Assembly (NCBI RefSeq): GCF_004005845.1
Contig: NZ_SADE01000004.1
Location: forward strand, 558,001-622,000
Reading direction: 5' to 3'
Source: Hwanghaeella grinnelliae
Lineage (GTDB): Bacteria; Pseudomonadota; Alphaproteobacteria; UBA8366; Aestuariispiraceae
DNA: 64,000 nucleotides
Part shown: positions 1 through 8,430 of the stretch, one piece after another
How positions within the stretch are numbered: position 1 is the stretch's first letter
Layout of the letters: each line of letters starts with the position of its first letter
Program-made: the position numbers and the translations under genes
The notes under the pieces: model-generated
The model's input: only the letters and a program-made list of their open reading frames with translations
Told to the model about the DNA's origin: nothing
Database searches by the model: none

Positions 1-2
1 GG

Positions 3-1421
3 CTGCAGTTCGACATCAAGCGGGACGGGGCCGCGGCAAGGTGTGACCTGATCGTCGACTTGTCGGGCGGCGCGCCGCTTTTCCCGTCCCATGAACGCCG
101 CGACGGCTATTTCAAGCTGGACCCGGAAGACCGACCCGGGCTGTACAAGGTGTTGTTCGACATCGCCGATATGGTGGGCGAGTTCGAAAAGCCGAGATAT
201 GTGGATTTCCAGGATGCCCTATGCGCCCATTCGCGTAGCCGGGTTACGGGATGCACCCGCTGCCTCGATGTCTGCCCGGCCTCTGCCATCAAGCCGGACG
301 GCGACCATGTCACCATCGATCCCTATCTGTGCGGCGGCTGCGGCGCGTGTAACAGCGTCTGCCCGACCGGCGCGGCAGGTTATGCGGCTCCCTCGACGGA
401 AGCCCTGTTGCGGCGTGTGCGGACCCTGTTGTCCAGCTACGCGCAGGCGGGCGGCAAGGGCGCGGTTCTGCTGGTTCACGATCCTCGGCACGGGCCAGCG
501 GCGATCGAAGCGATGGCGCGCTACGGGCGCGGTTTGCCGGCCGATGTTTTGCCTTTCGAAGTTAACGAAATCACGCAGGTCGGACTCGATTTCCTGCTTC
601 CCGCCTTGGCCTATGGCGCCGACGGCATCGTCATCATGGGACCGACCGCAAAGCGGTCTGAAATCGACGGGCTTGCGGGGCAGGTCGCCATGGCGGAAGC
701 GGTCGCGACCGGCCTTGGCTATGACAGTGGATTGGTGTCGCTTGTTCTGGAGGACGACCCCCAACCGGTCGAAGACCTATTATATGCCATGCCTGCCGTA
801 GCGTCGGATCGGGCCGCAGCATCCTTCAACCCACAGGCACAAAAGCGCACCAATATCCGTTCCGCCTCGACGCATCTGCATGCCCATGCGCCAGCGCCGG
901 TCGACAATATCCGGCTGCCGGCGGGCGCCCCGTTCGGCGCGGTTCGTGTCGATACCGACGGCTGCACGCTGTGCCTTTCCTGCGTCAGTTCCTGTCCCAC
1001 CGGCGCGCTGACGGACAACCCCGACAAGCCCCAACTCGGGTTCCAGGAATCCGCCTGTATTCAGTGCGGGTTGTGCAAAAGCACCTGTCCCGAGAAGGTC
1101 ATCACCCTTGAGCCGCGGTTCAATTTCGCCGCGAACGCGGTCGAGCGGCACGTGGTGTATGAGGAAGAACCGTTCGAATGCGTTTCCTGCGGCAAGCCAT
1201 TCGCGTCCAAGAGCACGATCGAGAAGATGGTGAAAACCTTGGCCGAGAAGCACTGGATGTTCCAAGGGGCGGCCGCCGAAAAGCTGAAAATGTGCGAGGA
1301 TTGCCGCGTGCAGGCCCAGTTCAACGAACCCGGTGGGCCGATGAAACTGGGTGAGCGCCCGACGCCGCGCACGACGGAGGACTATCTCCGCGAGCGCGAG
1401 GAAGAAAACGGTAAAAACTAG
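3..1421 (+). CDS. 4Fe-4S ferredoxin-type protein, 5' end outside window
   Basis: The reading frame is open from the left edge, so the true start lies upstream and only the C-terminal part (about 472 residues) is visible. Four cysteine clusters of ferredoxin type can be read: CTRCLDVCP, CGGCGACNSVCP, CTLCLSCVSSCP and CIQCGLCKSTCP, consistent with two 2[4Fe-4S] modules separated by about 200 residues. Near the C-terminus, CVSCGKPF and CEDCR add four cysteines that could bind a further metal. Such polyferredoxins occur beside formate dehydrogenase genes in alpha- and betaproteobacteria, so an electron-transfer or FDH-maturation role is inferred. It ends 4 bases before the convergent ABC transporter operon. 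The family call is firm; the exact partner is not. Confidence 0.85.
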   Translation: MQFDIKRDGAAARCDLIVDLSGGAPLFPSHERRDGYFKLDPEDRPGLYKVLFDIADMVGEFEKPRYVDFQDALCAHSRSRVTGCTRCLDVCPASAIKPDGDHVTIDPYLCGGCGACNSVCPTGAAGYAAPSTEALLRRVRTLLSSYAQAGGKGAVLLVHDPRHGPAAIEAMARYGRGLPADVLPFEVNEITQVGLDFLLPALAYGADGIVIMGPTAKRSEIDGLAGQVAMAEAVATGLGYDSGLVSLVLEDDPQPVEDLLYAMPAVASDRAAASFNPQAQKRTNIRSASTHLHAHAPAPVDNIRLPAGAPFGAVRVDTDGCTLCLSCVSSCPTGALTDNPDKPQLGFQESACIQCGLCKSTCPEKVITLEPRFNFAANAVERHVVYEEEPFECVSCGKPFASKSTIEKMVKTLAEKHWMFQGAAAEKLKMCEDCRVQAQFNEPGGPMKLGERPTPRTTEDYLREREEENGKN

Positions 1422-1425
1422 GCCG

Positions 1426-2190
1426 TTAGGCGCAGGGCCTTAGCGGCGTAATGCTCAGGAACCCGGCGTGCGTTCGCGCGACGGAAGCCTCGACACCGTA
1501 GACATCGCGCAGCCTCTCCTCCGTCAGGACATCGCCCGCCGGGCCGCTGGCCACGACCGTTCCCCCAGACAGGCAGATGATTTCCTGCGCGAATTGCGCC
1601 GCCAGGGACAGGTCGTGCATGGCGGCGATGGCGACCACGCCCCGTTCACGCGCATGGTCGCGAACGGCGTTCAAGACGACCAACTGATGCCGCAGGTCCA
1701 GGGCCGCCGTCGGTTCGTCCAGCAGCAGGACGTCGGGGTCGCGGAACAGGGCCTGTGCCAAGAAGACCAATTGCTTCTGACCGCCGCTCAAGGCGTCCAG
1801 TGATCGGCTTTCAAGATGCCCGATACCGAAGCGGTTCAGCAGCGCCAGGGCCTCGGTAGGAAGATGGGCCGGTACGGAAAGACCGAGCGAACGCAGCCTG
1901 CCGAGCAGAACGACCTCCAGCACCGTCAGGGAGGAAGCCCCCCCGACATCCTGCGGCATGTAGGAAACGGTCTTGCTGCGCTGGCGTTGCGGGATTTCCA
2001 GTCCGCAAAGGGCAATGCTGCCGGTTGCCGGGATCAATCCGGCGATGGCCTTCAAGAAGGTCGACTTGCCGGTACCGTTCGGACCGATCAGCACGGTCAA
2101 TCCGCCGGGCCTCGCGCAGGCCGACGCGCCGGCGATGATCGTGGTTGGGCCGTATCCTGCCGTTAGGGATTGTATATTGAGTGTCACCAT
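1426..2190 (-). CDS. ABC transporter ATP-binding protein, FecE/BtuD type
   Basis: Cytoplasmic ATPase of a FecBCD-type importer, 254 residues, the normal family length. Walker A is GPNGTGKS (about residues 36-43), the Q-loop is MPQD (about 78), the signature LSGGQ lies at about 134-138, Walker B is VLLLDEP (about 154-160), and the H-loop is in AAMHDLS. It overlaps the upstream permease gene by 7 bases, so the two are translationally coupled as the last genes of a minus-strand operon (DUF2946, binding protein, permease, ATPase). The family usually moves ferric siderophores, haem, cobalamin or, in the MolBC-A group, molybdate/tungstate. The substrate cannot be read from the ATPase. Confidence 0.93.
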   Translation of the reverse strand: MVTLNIQSLTAGYGPTTIIAGASACARPGGLTVLIGPNGTGKSTFLKAIAGLIPATGSIALCGLEIPQRQRSKTVSYMPQDVGGASSLTVLEVVLLGRLRSLGLSVPAHLPTEALALLNRFGIGHLESRSLDALSGGQKQLVFLAQALFRDPDVLLLDEPTAALDLRHQLVVLNAVRDHARERGVVAIAAMHDLSLAAQFAQEIICLSGGTVVASGPAGDVLTEERLRDVYGVEASVARTHAGFLSITPLRPCA

Positions 2191-3278
2191 AACCTCCGTC
2201 GGCGGTCCAGGATCAGGAAATACAGGAAAGGCACGCCGATCACCGCCGTTACGATACCGATGGGAACGACGGTGCCGGGAGACAGGATTTTGGAAACGAT
2301 GGAAGATCCGACCATGATGATCGCGCCCATCGCCGCTGCCATTGGAACCAGAATGCGTTGATCCTCCCCGACCAGCATGCGCGCAATATGCGGCGCGACC
2401 AGGCCCACGAAACCGATCGTGCCAACGAAAGAAACGGCACCGGCGGTCAGCAGGGCAACCACCGCGAAGACCCGCATGCGCAGGTGGCGGACATCGACCC
2501 CTATGGCGGAAGCACGGTCATCCCCCAGACGCAGCGCGGTCAGACGCCAGAAATCGGGCACCAGCGCGACGGCGCCAAACAGAACGATCACGGCGGTGAT
2601 GCCGACATTCGACCAATTCGCCTTCAACAGGGACCCGAACAGCCAGAAGACGATCTGCTGCAACACTTCGGGGGAGGCGAGGTACTGCACCATCGATTGC
2701 AGCGACTGAAATAGGAACATCGTCGCGATCCCGGCCAGAACCATGACTTCCGCGCTCATCCCGCGGATGCGGGAAAACCCGAACACCGTGACAGCGGCCA
2801 AGGCGGCCATCACGAAGGCCGCTACCGGAATGGTCAGGTGCGGTAGCATCGGCAGGCTGACGCCCAGCAGAATAACCGCCGCCGCCCCGAAACCCGCGGC
2901 CGCCGAAAATCCCAGGGTGAAGGGACTGGCCAGGGGATTGCCCAGGATCGTCTGCATATGGGTACCCGCGATCCCCAATCCCGCGCCAACAAGGATGGCC
3001 ATGCAAGTCATCGGCAGGCGAATGGCGTAAACGATGGCTTGTGTCGTCTTGTCCGCCGTTTGCGGGGCGAAAATGGTATTCAGAACTTCGCCCACCCCCA
3101 GAAAGGCGGGGCCGATCAGGATGTCCGCCAGGGACAAGACCGCCAACGCGCCAAGCGCGACGGCCAGGATACCCATACGACGGGCGATAAGCCGGCCATA
3201 GCTTCCGGACGGTGACGGCCCGACTGTTGAAGAATGGGACGCCCGGTCAAGGGCGCCCCGTTCTGTTGCCGTGCTCAT
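2184..3278 (-). CDS. FecCD-family ABC transporter permease
   Basis: Inner-membrane permease of 364 residues with about ten hydrophobic segments after a roughly 30-residue polar N-terminus. FecCD/BtuC hallmarks are visible: the GAGLGIAGTHMQTILGNPL stretch near residue 97, and GFVGLVAPHIARMLVG near residue 290, which carries the ATPase-coupling helix. Its start codon overlaps the stop of the binding-protein gene as ATGA, and its own stop overlaps the ATPase start by 7 bases. It works as a homodimer with the ATPase encoded just downstream. Permease sequence alone does not fix the cargo. Confidence 0.93.
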   Translation of the reverse strand: MSTATERGALDRASHSSTVGPSPSGSYGRLIARRMGILAVALGALAVLSLADILIGPAFLGVGEVLNTIFAPQTADKTTQAIVYAIRLPMTCMAILVGAGLGIAGTHMQTILGNPLASPFTLGFSAAAGFGAAAVILLGVSLPMLPHLTIPVAAFVMAALAAVTVFGFSRIRGMSAEVMVLAGIATMFLFQSLQSMVQYLASPEVLQQIVFWLFGSLLKANWSNVGITAVIVLFGAVALVPDFWRLTALRLGDDRASAIGVDVRHLRMRVFAVVALLTAGAVSFVGTIGFVGLVAPHIARMLVGEDQRILVPMAAAMGAIIMVGSSIVSKILSPGTVVPIGIVTAVIGVPFLYFLILDRRRRLW

Positions 3279-4381
3279 CGTGGAAGCTGCGTCATGTAAG
3301 TGCCGTCCGCCGGGATCGGCAGATAGGTCGCGAAGAAGCGCTTCAACGTTTCCTGCGGGTCCACATCCGCGAAGGCGTCCGGATGCAAAACCTTGGCGAC
3401 ATACTGCAGGAAGGCGTAGTCGTAGAGCGTCCGGGCGCCGCCGTGGTAAAGGGCATAGACATCGCCGGTCTCTACTGCGGCCAGGCCGGACCAGCCGACA
3501 CGCTGGGTGAACGGGCGCATCCTTTCATAGGTGAATGACGCGTCGACGCCGGGTCCCATGACGATCGCGCGGTCGCGGCCCGCCCAACCGGATCCGCCAA
3601 AGAAGATCACCTGCGGGTTCTTGCCCAGGACGTATTCCGGGCTGAGTGGCCCCCAATTGGAGACCTGGCCCAGCGCGATATTGTCGCCCCCGGCCATGGC
3701 GATGACGCCGCCCCACATCTTTTCCCCATAGCTGTTACCCATGGTATCGGGATCCTTGTTCCCGATTTCGACATAGACCCGCTTGATGGGTTCCTTGGAA
3801 GATGCGACGCGGGCGCGAACATCGGCAACCGCCGCCTCATACTCCTCGGCCAGTTGCGTGGCGCGCGCTTCGCTATCCATCACCTTGCCGATGATATGCG
3901 TGGAAGAGACGTGTTTCTCGACCGTCTGGGCGTTGTAATCGACGACGACGACAGGAATGCCGGCGGCCTCGAACTTTGACGCGGCATCGCCCATCATTTT
4001 GAACTGCCAGGCGGCCAGAATGGCGACATCCGGCTTGGTGGCGACGGCAGTCTCGATGGAGAAAGTGCCCGCCTCGAACTCCCCGATATCGGTCAGTTCC
4101 AGAATGCGGGGTATGGTCTTGGAATAGGCTTTCCATTGCAGGTTCCGCCAGCCTTCCCAGGTATCCTTGGAAATGGCGACGACCCGCTCATACGCATCCG
4201 GGCCGACGATGGCCAGAAAGTCCTCGAAATAAAAGCCCAACAACACGCGTTCGACACGGTCGGGCACCTCGACCTCCCGTCCCAAAACGTCGGTTACGGT
4301 CTCGGCTTGGGCCTTGGTGGTGACAAGCATGGTTATGGCGATCGCCGCCGCGGCGATGCCGTGCACAAGTTTGTACGACAT
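3275..4381 (-). CDS. Periplasmic substrate-binding protein, FecB/BtuF type
   Basis: Solute-binding protein of a type II ABC importer, about 368 residues. The ATG at 4381 is preferred because AAAAAGGA lies about 7 bases upstream and a clean Sec signal peptide follows (MSYKLVHGIAAAAIAITML, cleavage after AQA); an upstream in-frame start would add 13 unlikely residues. The mature protein begins with the family motif VTDVLGREVEVPDRVERV. Metal-chelate and molybdate (MolB-like) binders share this fold. The FDH and tungstate-transport setting makes molybdate/tungstate or iron plausible cargos, but that is inference. Confidence 0.88.
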   Translation of the reverse strand: MSYKLVHGIAAAAIAITMLVTTKAQAETVTDVLGREVEVPDRVERVLLGFYFEDFLAIVGPDAYERVVAISKDTWEGWRNLQWKAYSKTIPRILELTDIGEFEAGTFSIETAVATKPDVAILAAWQFKMMGDAASKFEAAGIPVVVVDYNAQTVEKHVSSTHIIGKVMDSEARATQLAEEYEAAVADVRARVASSKEPIKRVYVEIGNKDPDTMGNSYGEKMWGGVIAMAGGDNIALGQVSNWGPLSPEYVLGKNPQVIFFGGSGWAGRDRAIVMGPGVDASFTYERMRPFTQRVGWSGLAAVETGDVYALYHGGARTLYDYAFLQYVAKVLHPDAFADVDPQETLKRFFATYLPIPADGTYMTQLPR

Positions 4382-4456
4382 AAATAAGTCCTTTTTGAAC
4401 AAGCATATTGGGTCCGCCAAAGGGATGGGCGGACAGCTATTTCAGGGCAGTGCTGT

Positions 4457-4858
4457 TCAAGCGGGAGGGGCGCGGCTCAGGAAACCGGTTTGGATGCCGC
4501 TATTGGGAGCCGTGCGAAGGGATGCCAGACGATATTTGAACTGGGTCGCGTGGCATACCGCTGTGGCGGCCATGTCCGGCAAGGGTGGGGCGGTGAGCGA
4601 GCCGAAGGACTGGCACCATTCGCAATGGGATGGGGCGGATTTTCCACCGCCCTGCGGCGCATCCGCATCCAGGGTGGTCGTTCCATCCGGGGAGCAGATC
4701 GCGACCTGTTGCAGGCCAAGGGCTTTCCAACCCAGGTTATCGGTACCCGGGTCGGAAGTCGGCGGCGCGGCAACCGCGCCGGTCATGGCCAATTGGATCA
4801 GCAGCCAGATGACTGCCGGCACCACTGCCAGACCGCGAATTTGCCGAAGCCGTCTCAT
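4457..4858 (-). CDS. DUF2946-like secreted protein
   Basis: Small exported protein (about 133 residues from the ATG at 4858; an ATG at 4879 would add seven). An N-terminal hydrophobic signal follows MRRLRQIR. The central part has the DUF2946 pattern of an AICSPDGT segment and an HCEWC motif about 30 residues later, a small His/Cys cluster that could bind metal. DUF2946 genes commonly sit next to metal-receptor or metal-transport genes; here it lies 75 bases upstream of the FecB-type binding protein in the same direction, probably as first gene of that operon. A metal-related role is inferred; no biochemical function is known to me. Confidence 0.65.
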   Translation of the reverse strand: MRRLRQIRGLAVVPAVIWLLIQLAMTGAVAAPPTSDPGTDNLGWKALGLQQVAICSPDGTTTLDADAPQGGGKSAPSHCEWCQSFGSLTAPPLPDMAATAVCHATQFKYRLASLRTAPNSGIQTGFLSRAPPA

Positions 4859-5140
4859 GAAAACCGGACCATCCCCCATATCGACCGTTTAGGCCAATCG
4901 AATGCCGGTTTACATCAGTTCTACCCGGTTAGGCCATAGGGAAGCGCGCCAGTGAAACGCGGTAAATTGGCGCGGTAGACTGTCCGGCGGGGACTGTTTT
5001 CGTGTTCACGCCGACAAATCCGGCACTTGCGCATCTGGCATGCCGGTCGCGAATGACATATCTGTTTCATGTAACATCATCGAACCGGGCGGGGGCCAGC
5101 AACCATGGCCGTCACCGAAAGTAGAAACGAATAGAAGCCG

Positions 5141-5800
5141 ATGAACACCGTTCCGCAGTACATCTTCAAAGCGTCGGACAAGCCGTCTTTGCCGACGATC
5201 CAAGTGCCCCTGGTCGTGGCGACGGATGAAACGGTCACGGGGTACGGCAAGCTTGTCGACGACCCAGGCCTGTTCGATATCGAAATTACCCGCTGGCCTG
5301 CCCAGGGGTGGCGGCCCGTCGACGAGGATTCGGGGGACGAGGGCGGCACGGTCGAAGGTATCTTTACCTGCGAATGGGAAGGCGACGTACTGTTCGGGCG
5401 GAATGAAGCCGTCCACGGATATTACGTGTTGGGGTGGAGCCGAGACCCGCAGGAGGCATCGGAAAGCTCAAGAACCGTGCCGCGCGACCAAGTTTTGCTA
5501 TGGCATATGAATTATCACCCGGATGGCGGCCAATTGTTCTATCCGCTGGAAAACAAACCCTTCGTCGTGCCGGTTGCCATGCCCGGCGACGACCTGAAGC
5601 CGGAAGACGTCATCGCGCTGTGGTGCGACGGAAGCAAGGGCCTCTATATCCACCCGAACATTTGGCATGAAGGCATCTTCAGCGCGGCGCCCAGCTTCCG
5701 CTTTCTAGACCGCCAGGGCGCGGTGCATGCCCGGGTCAGCTGCAATCTGGGCGATGAATTCGGCCACTACCTTTCCGTCCCGCTGGTGCGGGAAGCGTGA
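5141..5800 (+). CDS. Ureidoglycolate lyase-family (AllA-like) protein
   Basis: Cupin-fold protein of 219 residues resembling ureidoglycolate lyase, which splits ureidoglycolate into glyoxylate and urea in purine/allantoin breakdown. The C-terminal half carries the family-like stretch HMNYHPDGGQLFYPLE, then PFVVPVAMPGDD and IHPNIWHEGIF. It is somewhat longer than E. coli AllA (about 160 residues), with an N-terminal extension of unknown role. No other purine-degradation gene is visible nearby, so the in vivo substrate is uncertain. The Shine-Dalgarno sequence is weak. The gene is divergent from the DUF2946/FecBCD operon. Confidence 0.75.
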   Translation: MNTVPQYIFKASDKPSLPTIQVPLVVATDETVTGYGKLVDDPGLFDIEITRWPAQGWRPVDEDSGDEGGTVEGIFTCEWEGDVLFGRNEAVHGYYVLGWSRDPQEASESSRTVPRDQVLLWHMNYHPDGGQLFYPLENKPFVVPVAMPGDDLKPEDVIALWCDGSKGLYIHPNIWHEGIFSAAPSFRFLDRQGAVHARVSCNLGDEFGHYLSVPLVREA

Positions 5801-5878
5801 TCAGGAAAGAGTGATCGCGGGCAGGCTTGAGCCTGATATCGCGCACGCCGTACTCTTCAATCACTGGGGGATACGGCT

Positions 5879-6262
5879 ATGACCTATGACGAATACAACG
5901 CGTTCTGCGGCAGCCTGCCGGCGACCACCTATGTTTGCCAGTGGGGCGGGTCGCATGTCTGGAAGGTCGGCGGCAAGGTCTTCGCCATCGGCGGCTGGAA
6001 GAAGGACGGGGAGGTGGGCATCACCTTCAAAACCTCCGACCTCTCCTACGAAATCCTGAAGGAACAGCCGGGCCTCCGCCCCGCGCCCTATCTGGCGTCA
6101 CGCGGCATGAAGTGGATTCAACACTACGCCGAACCCGGCCTCGACGACGACGGCTTGAAACAATACCTCACCGAAAGCCATCGGATCGTGGCACTGGGGC
6201 TGTCGAAGAAGAAACGCAAAGAACTGGGGCTCGAAGACAGGCTTGATGCCGAAATTCGATAA
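5879..6262 (+). CDS. MmcQ/YjbR family protein
   Basis: Cytoplasmic protein of 127 residues with the MmcQ/YjbR (CyaY-like fold) layout: an N-terminal helix (MTYDEYNAFCGSLPATT), the VWKVGGKVFAIGGW beta-hairpin, an ITFKTSDLSYEIL segment and a C-terminal WIQHYAEPGLDDDGLKQYL helix. The ATG follows GGGGGATACGGCT, a good ribosome site. Members are often annotated as DNA-binding, but a conserved physiological role is not established. It follows the AllA-like gene after 78 bases and converges with doxX; a functional link to either is not evident. Confidence 0.85.
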   Translation: MTYDEYNAFCGSLPATTYVCQWGGSHVWKVGGKVFAIGGWKKDGEVGITFKTSDLSYEILKEQPGLRPAPYLASRGMKWIQHYAEPGLDDDGLKQYLTESHRIVALGLSKKKRKELGLEDRLDAEIR

Positions 6263-6332
6263 CCCCAGTCCCATAGCTTCAGTCCGAAACCTCCAGGTCT
6301 AACGCGCCAACCGGTGGTCTATATGCAAAGGT

Positions 6333-6809
6333 CTAGATTTCCCGGCCTATTTTTCGATCAAGGGAAAAGGCGCCGCCGCCTTTAACAGCGAAGAACAAGG
6401 CGGCTATTCCCCATAAAAGCGGGTATTCAAATCCCTTTGCTGGCCAAAAGAAGCCGTTTGCCGCATGGAACTGGACGGCGGCGGCCATGAATATTGCGAC
6501 CGCGACGGATACCGGCCGGGTCAACAGTCCCAAAACCAGACAAATGCCCCCGACAAATTCGATTATACCGACCAAAAGGGCCATCAATTCAGGCGCGGGA
6601 TAGCCCACGGACCCGAAGAAATTGGCGGTGCCCTCAAGCCCGCCACCCCCGAACGCACCAAACAATTTTTGCGCGCCATGCGGAATCAACAAGGCACCGG
6701 TCGCGACCCGCAGAGCGAGCCAGGCGAGTTTATCCAAAGATGAGTAAAGCGGCGCCAGCGCTGGTATCACCAGCTTAGAATTCGCCCCCGTTTCGGCATC
6801 AACAGCCAT
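6333..6809 (-). CDS. DoxX family membrane protein
   Basis: Integral membrane protein of 158 residues with four predicted hydrophobic helices and the DoxX-like features RVATGALLIPHGAQKLFG, LLVGIIEFVGGICLVLGLLTRP and PLLWGIAALFFAVKGGG. The ATG at 6809 is preferred over one 21 bases upstream because GGGAGG lies 5-6 bases before it. DoxX proteins are linked to quinone- or thiol-dependent redox processes and are often inducible by electrophiles. A 20-base perfect inverted repeat lies 57-76 bases upstream of the start and probably controls it. Monocistronic, convergent with the MmcQ/YjbR gene. Confidence 0.88.
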   Translation of the reverse strand: MAVDAETGANSKLVIPALAPLYSSLDKLAWLALRVATGALLIPHGAQKLFGAFGGGGLEGTANFFGSVGYPAPELMALLVGIIEFVGGICLVLGLLTRPVSVAVAIFMAAAVQFHAANGFFWPAKGFEYPLLWGIAALFFAVKGGGAFSLDRKIGREI

Positions 6810-6865
6810 TTCAACCTCCCAACGGTTCATTGATCATCTGGCTCTTCCGGCCAGCAAAAGTCACA

Positions 6866-6885
6866 TTAGTTTCATTTGAAACTAA
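6866..6885. promoter_or_regulatory. Perfect inverted repeat, probable operator of doxX
   Basis: TTAGTTTCA-TT-TGAAACTAA: two 9-base arms, exact, with a 2-base centre. Size and symmetry fit a dimeric winged-helix repressor site (MarR/HxlR-like). It sits upstream of doxX, and no regulator gene is adjacent, so the repressor would be encoded elsewhere. Confidence 0.65.
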
Positions 6886-7181
6886 GTCAACGGTATTGGG
6901 GGAGGGGTATCCTGACCCGCTTTTGGGTGTCGGTAGTGGTTCGCTGCCTTCGCAAGCATTCGGCAAAGGTGCTCACGACCGTGCTCATGATCTCTATCTT
7001 GCCCGTCGAAGGCGGCAGCGCGCCGTGTCTTGTACCCAATCTCGCCCACGTTACGGCAACAAACACGATCGGTCCTTTTTCAGCCGGGATCGGGATAGGC
7101 TGTCCCTCGGCAAGGGCTGGCCTGCGGACAATTGTTTCAATGGTTGTTGTACCTGTTTGGCGGTGGAACCGGTCCGACCTC
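6886..7181. other. Noncoding gap between doxX promoter and DUF6494 gene
   Basis: No open frame here shows a recognisable start or domain. It holds the region downstream of the DUF6494 operon and upstream of doxX. I see no convincing terminator or other motif. Confidence 0.5.
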
Positions 7182-7385
7182 TCACTCGATCTCGATCTCA
7201 CCGTCGATGGTGATGTCGAGTTCGACGCCGTCTACCGTCAGGCTGACCTGGGCTTTCAGCGGGCCGCTGCCCAGCGTTCCGGCATCGGCGGCGGCGCGCA
7301 CCGCGGTTTCGATTTCCCGTTGCGAGGTCACGCCGACCTTCTTCAGGAATTTCCGGATCGACATGTTGAAGGCTTCTTCGTTCAT
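7182..7385 (-). CDS. DUF6494 family small protein
   Basis: A 67-residue protein starting MNEEAFNMSIRKFLKKVG, with GGGAGGAAGCAGA directly before the ATG at 7385, which excludes the longer frame running upstream through the neighbouring gene. The sequence is an N-terminal helix followed by alternating hydrophobic strands ending GVELDITIDGEIEIE, matching my recollection of DUF6494. It is the last gene of a four-gene minus-strand operon (biotin/lipoate ligase-like, DUF6505, DUF6352, DUF6494), 29 bases after DUF6352. Function unknown; the set appears to accompany formate dehydrogenase clusters. Confidence 0.8.
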   Translation of the reverse strand: MNEEAFNMSIRKFLKKVGVTSQREIETAVRAAADAGTLGSGPLKAQVSLTVDGVELDITIDGEIEIE

Positions 7386-7414
7386 TCTGCTTCCTCCCGT
7401 AAAGACAATTGCAA

Positions 7415-8428
7415 TCAGGCCGACCGCTTCAGCGGCAGGTTCACCAACAGGTTCTGCGGTTTCATCTGCACCCGGTCGGTCTCGTCCATGGCCAAGGCCA
7501 GGTAGACCGGCTTGCCGGCAACATCGTCCAGCACCAGCGCCTGGTCCTTGATTTCCAGCCGGAACAGGCTGAGCAGCCGGGACATCTGGTCCTCGCTCAC
7601 ATCCTCGCCTTGGTAGAGTGTGTTCAGAATAGCGGTCGCGGTGCTGTCCAGGCCGATATGCCAGCGCCATTTCTCGTCGCTGATCGATTGCACCGGATGG
7701 ATGCGTGTCTCCATGCCCAGGAAATGGCCGATCCAGACCTCCATGGCGCGGCACAGCGCGTCCAGGCCCGGGCGCGGGAAGGTGATGTCCAGCACCGTGT
7801 CGAACCGGTCCGAGCGGTCCCAGTACAGATCCGCATTGTCTTCCGTCAGCACGTCCAGCGTGACTTCCCGCATGGTCGCCTGGCCTTCCATCAGCAGGCG
7901 CCCCAGATCGCCGAATCCGCCGGTCTGGGAATACATTTCCACCGTGTCTTCGTCGGCCAGCATGATGGCGCCGTCCTCGATGGTCGTGCGCTGGGAACGG
8001 AAGAACAGTTCCCCGGCGCGGGCCTGTAGCGGGTTCGCCACGCCGTCCAGCACGTTACGCGTCAAGGCATGGGCCATCTGATCGATGAACAAAGGCGGGA
8101 TCGCGACTCGTCCGCTGCGGAACAGGCCCAGGTAAAAATCCTCCAGCGTGCCCGCCGTCTTCAAATCCCGCAGGAAACCGCTTAGGACGCGGAAATTGTC
8201 CGCCGCGTCCTTGTCCGCGAAAGCATCCAGGCGGGCCGGGTCCGGCTCGGCGGTCGGGTTTTCAAACATTGCCGCATGCAGCGCGCGTTCCGCATCGCAG
8301 GATTCCTCAACGGGCGCGACCTCCGGCCGGCGCCAGAAGGCGCGGCAGTATTCGTCGGTCACCGCAAGGCGTCCCTCCGCATTGCGCTCCAATATGTGGA
8401 AGCCGCTCGTGCGCCAAAAATCCATCAT
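7415..8428 (-). CDS. DUF6352 family protein
   Basis: Soluble protein of 337 residues with no signal peptide or membrane segment. It starts MMDFWRTSGFHILERNAEGR and contains TDEYCRAFWRRPE, PVEESC and IPPLFIDQMAHALTRNVL, consistent with DUF6352. The early WxxSGxHxL-type start and the acidic middle suggest a protein-interaction role, but no catalytic motif can be named. It begins 2 bases after the DUF6505 stop, so the two are almost certainly co-translated. Its presence within an FDH/tungstate region suggests a maturation or cofactor-handling job; that is inference from neighbourhood. Confidence 0.78.
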   Translation of the reverse strand: MMDFWRTSGFHILERNAEGRLAVTDEYCRAFWRRPEVAPVEESCDAERALHAAMFENPTAEPDPARLDAFADKDAADNFRVLSGFLRDLKTAGTLEDFYLGLFRSGRVAIPPLFIDQMAHALTRNVLDGVANPLQARAGELFFRSQRTTIEDGAIMLADEDTVEMYSQTGGFGDLGRLLMEGQATMREVTLDVLTEDNADLYWDRSDRFDTVLDITFPRPGLDALCRAMEVWIGHFLGMETRIHPVQSISDEKWRWHIGLDSTATAILNTLYQGEDVSEDQMSRLLSLFRLEIKDQALVLDDVAGKPVYLALAMDETDRVQMKPQNLLVNLPLKRSA

Positions 8429-8430
8429 GC

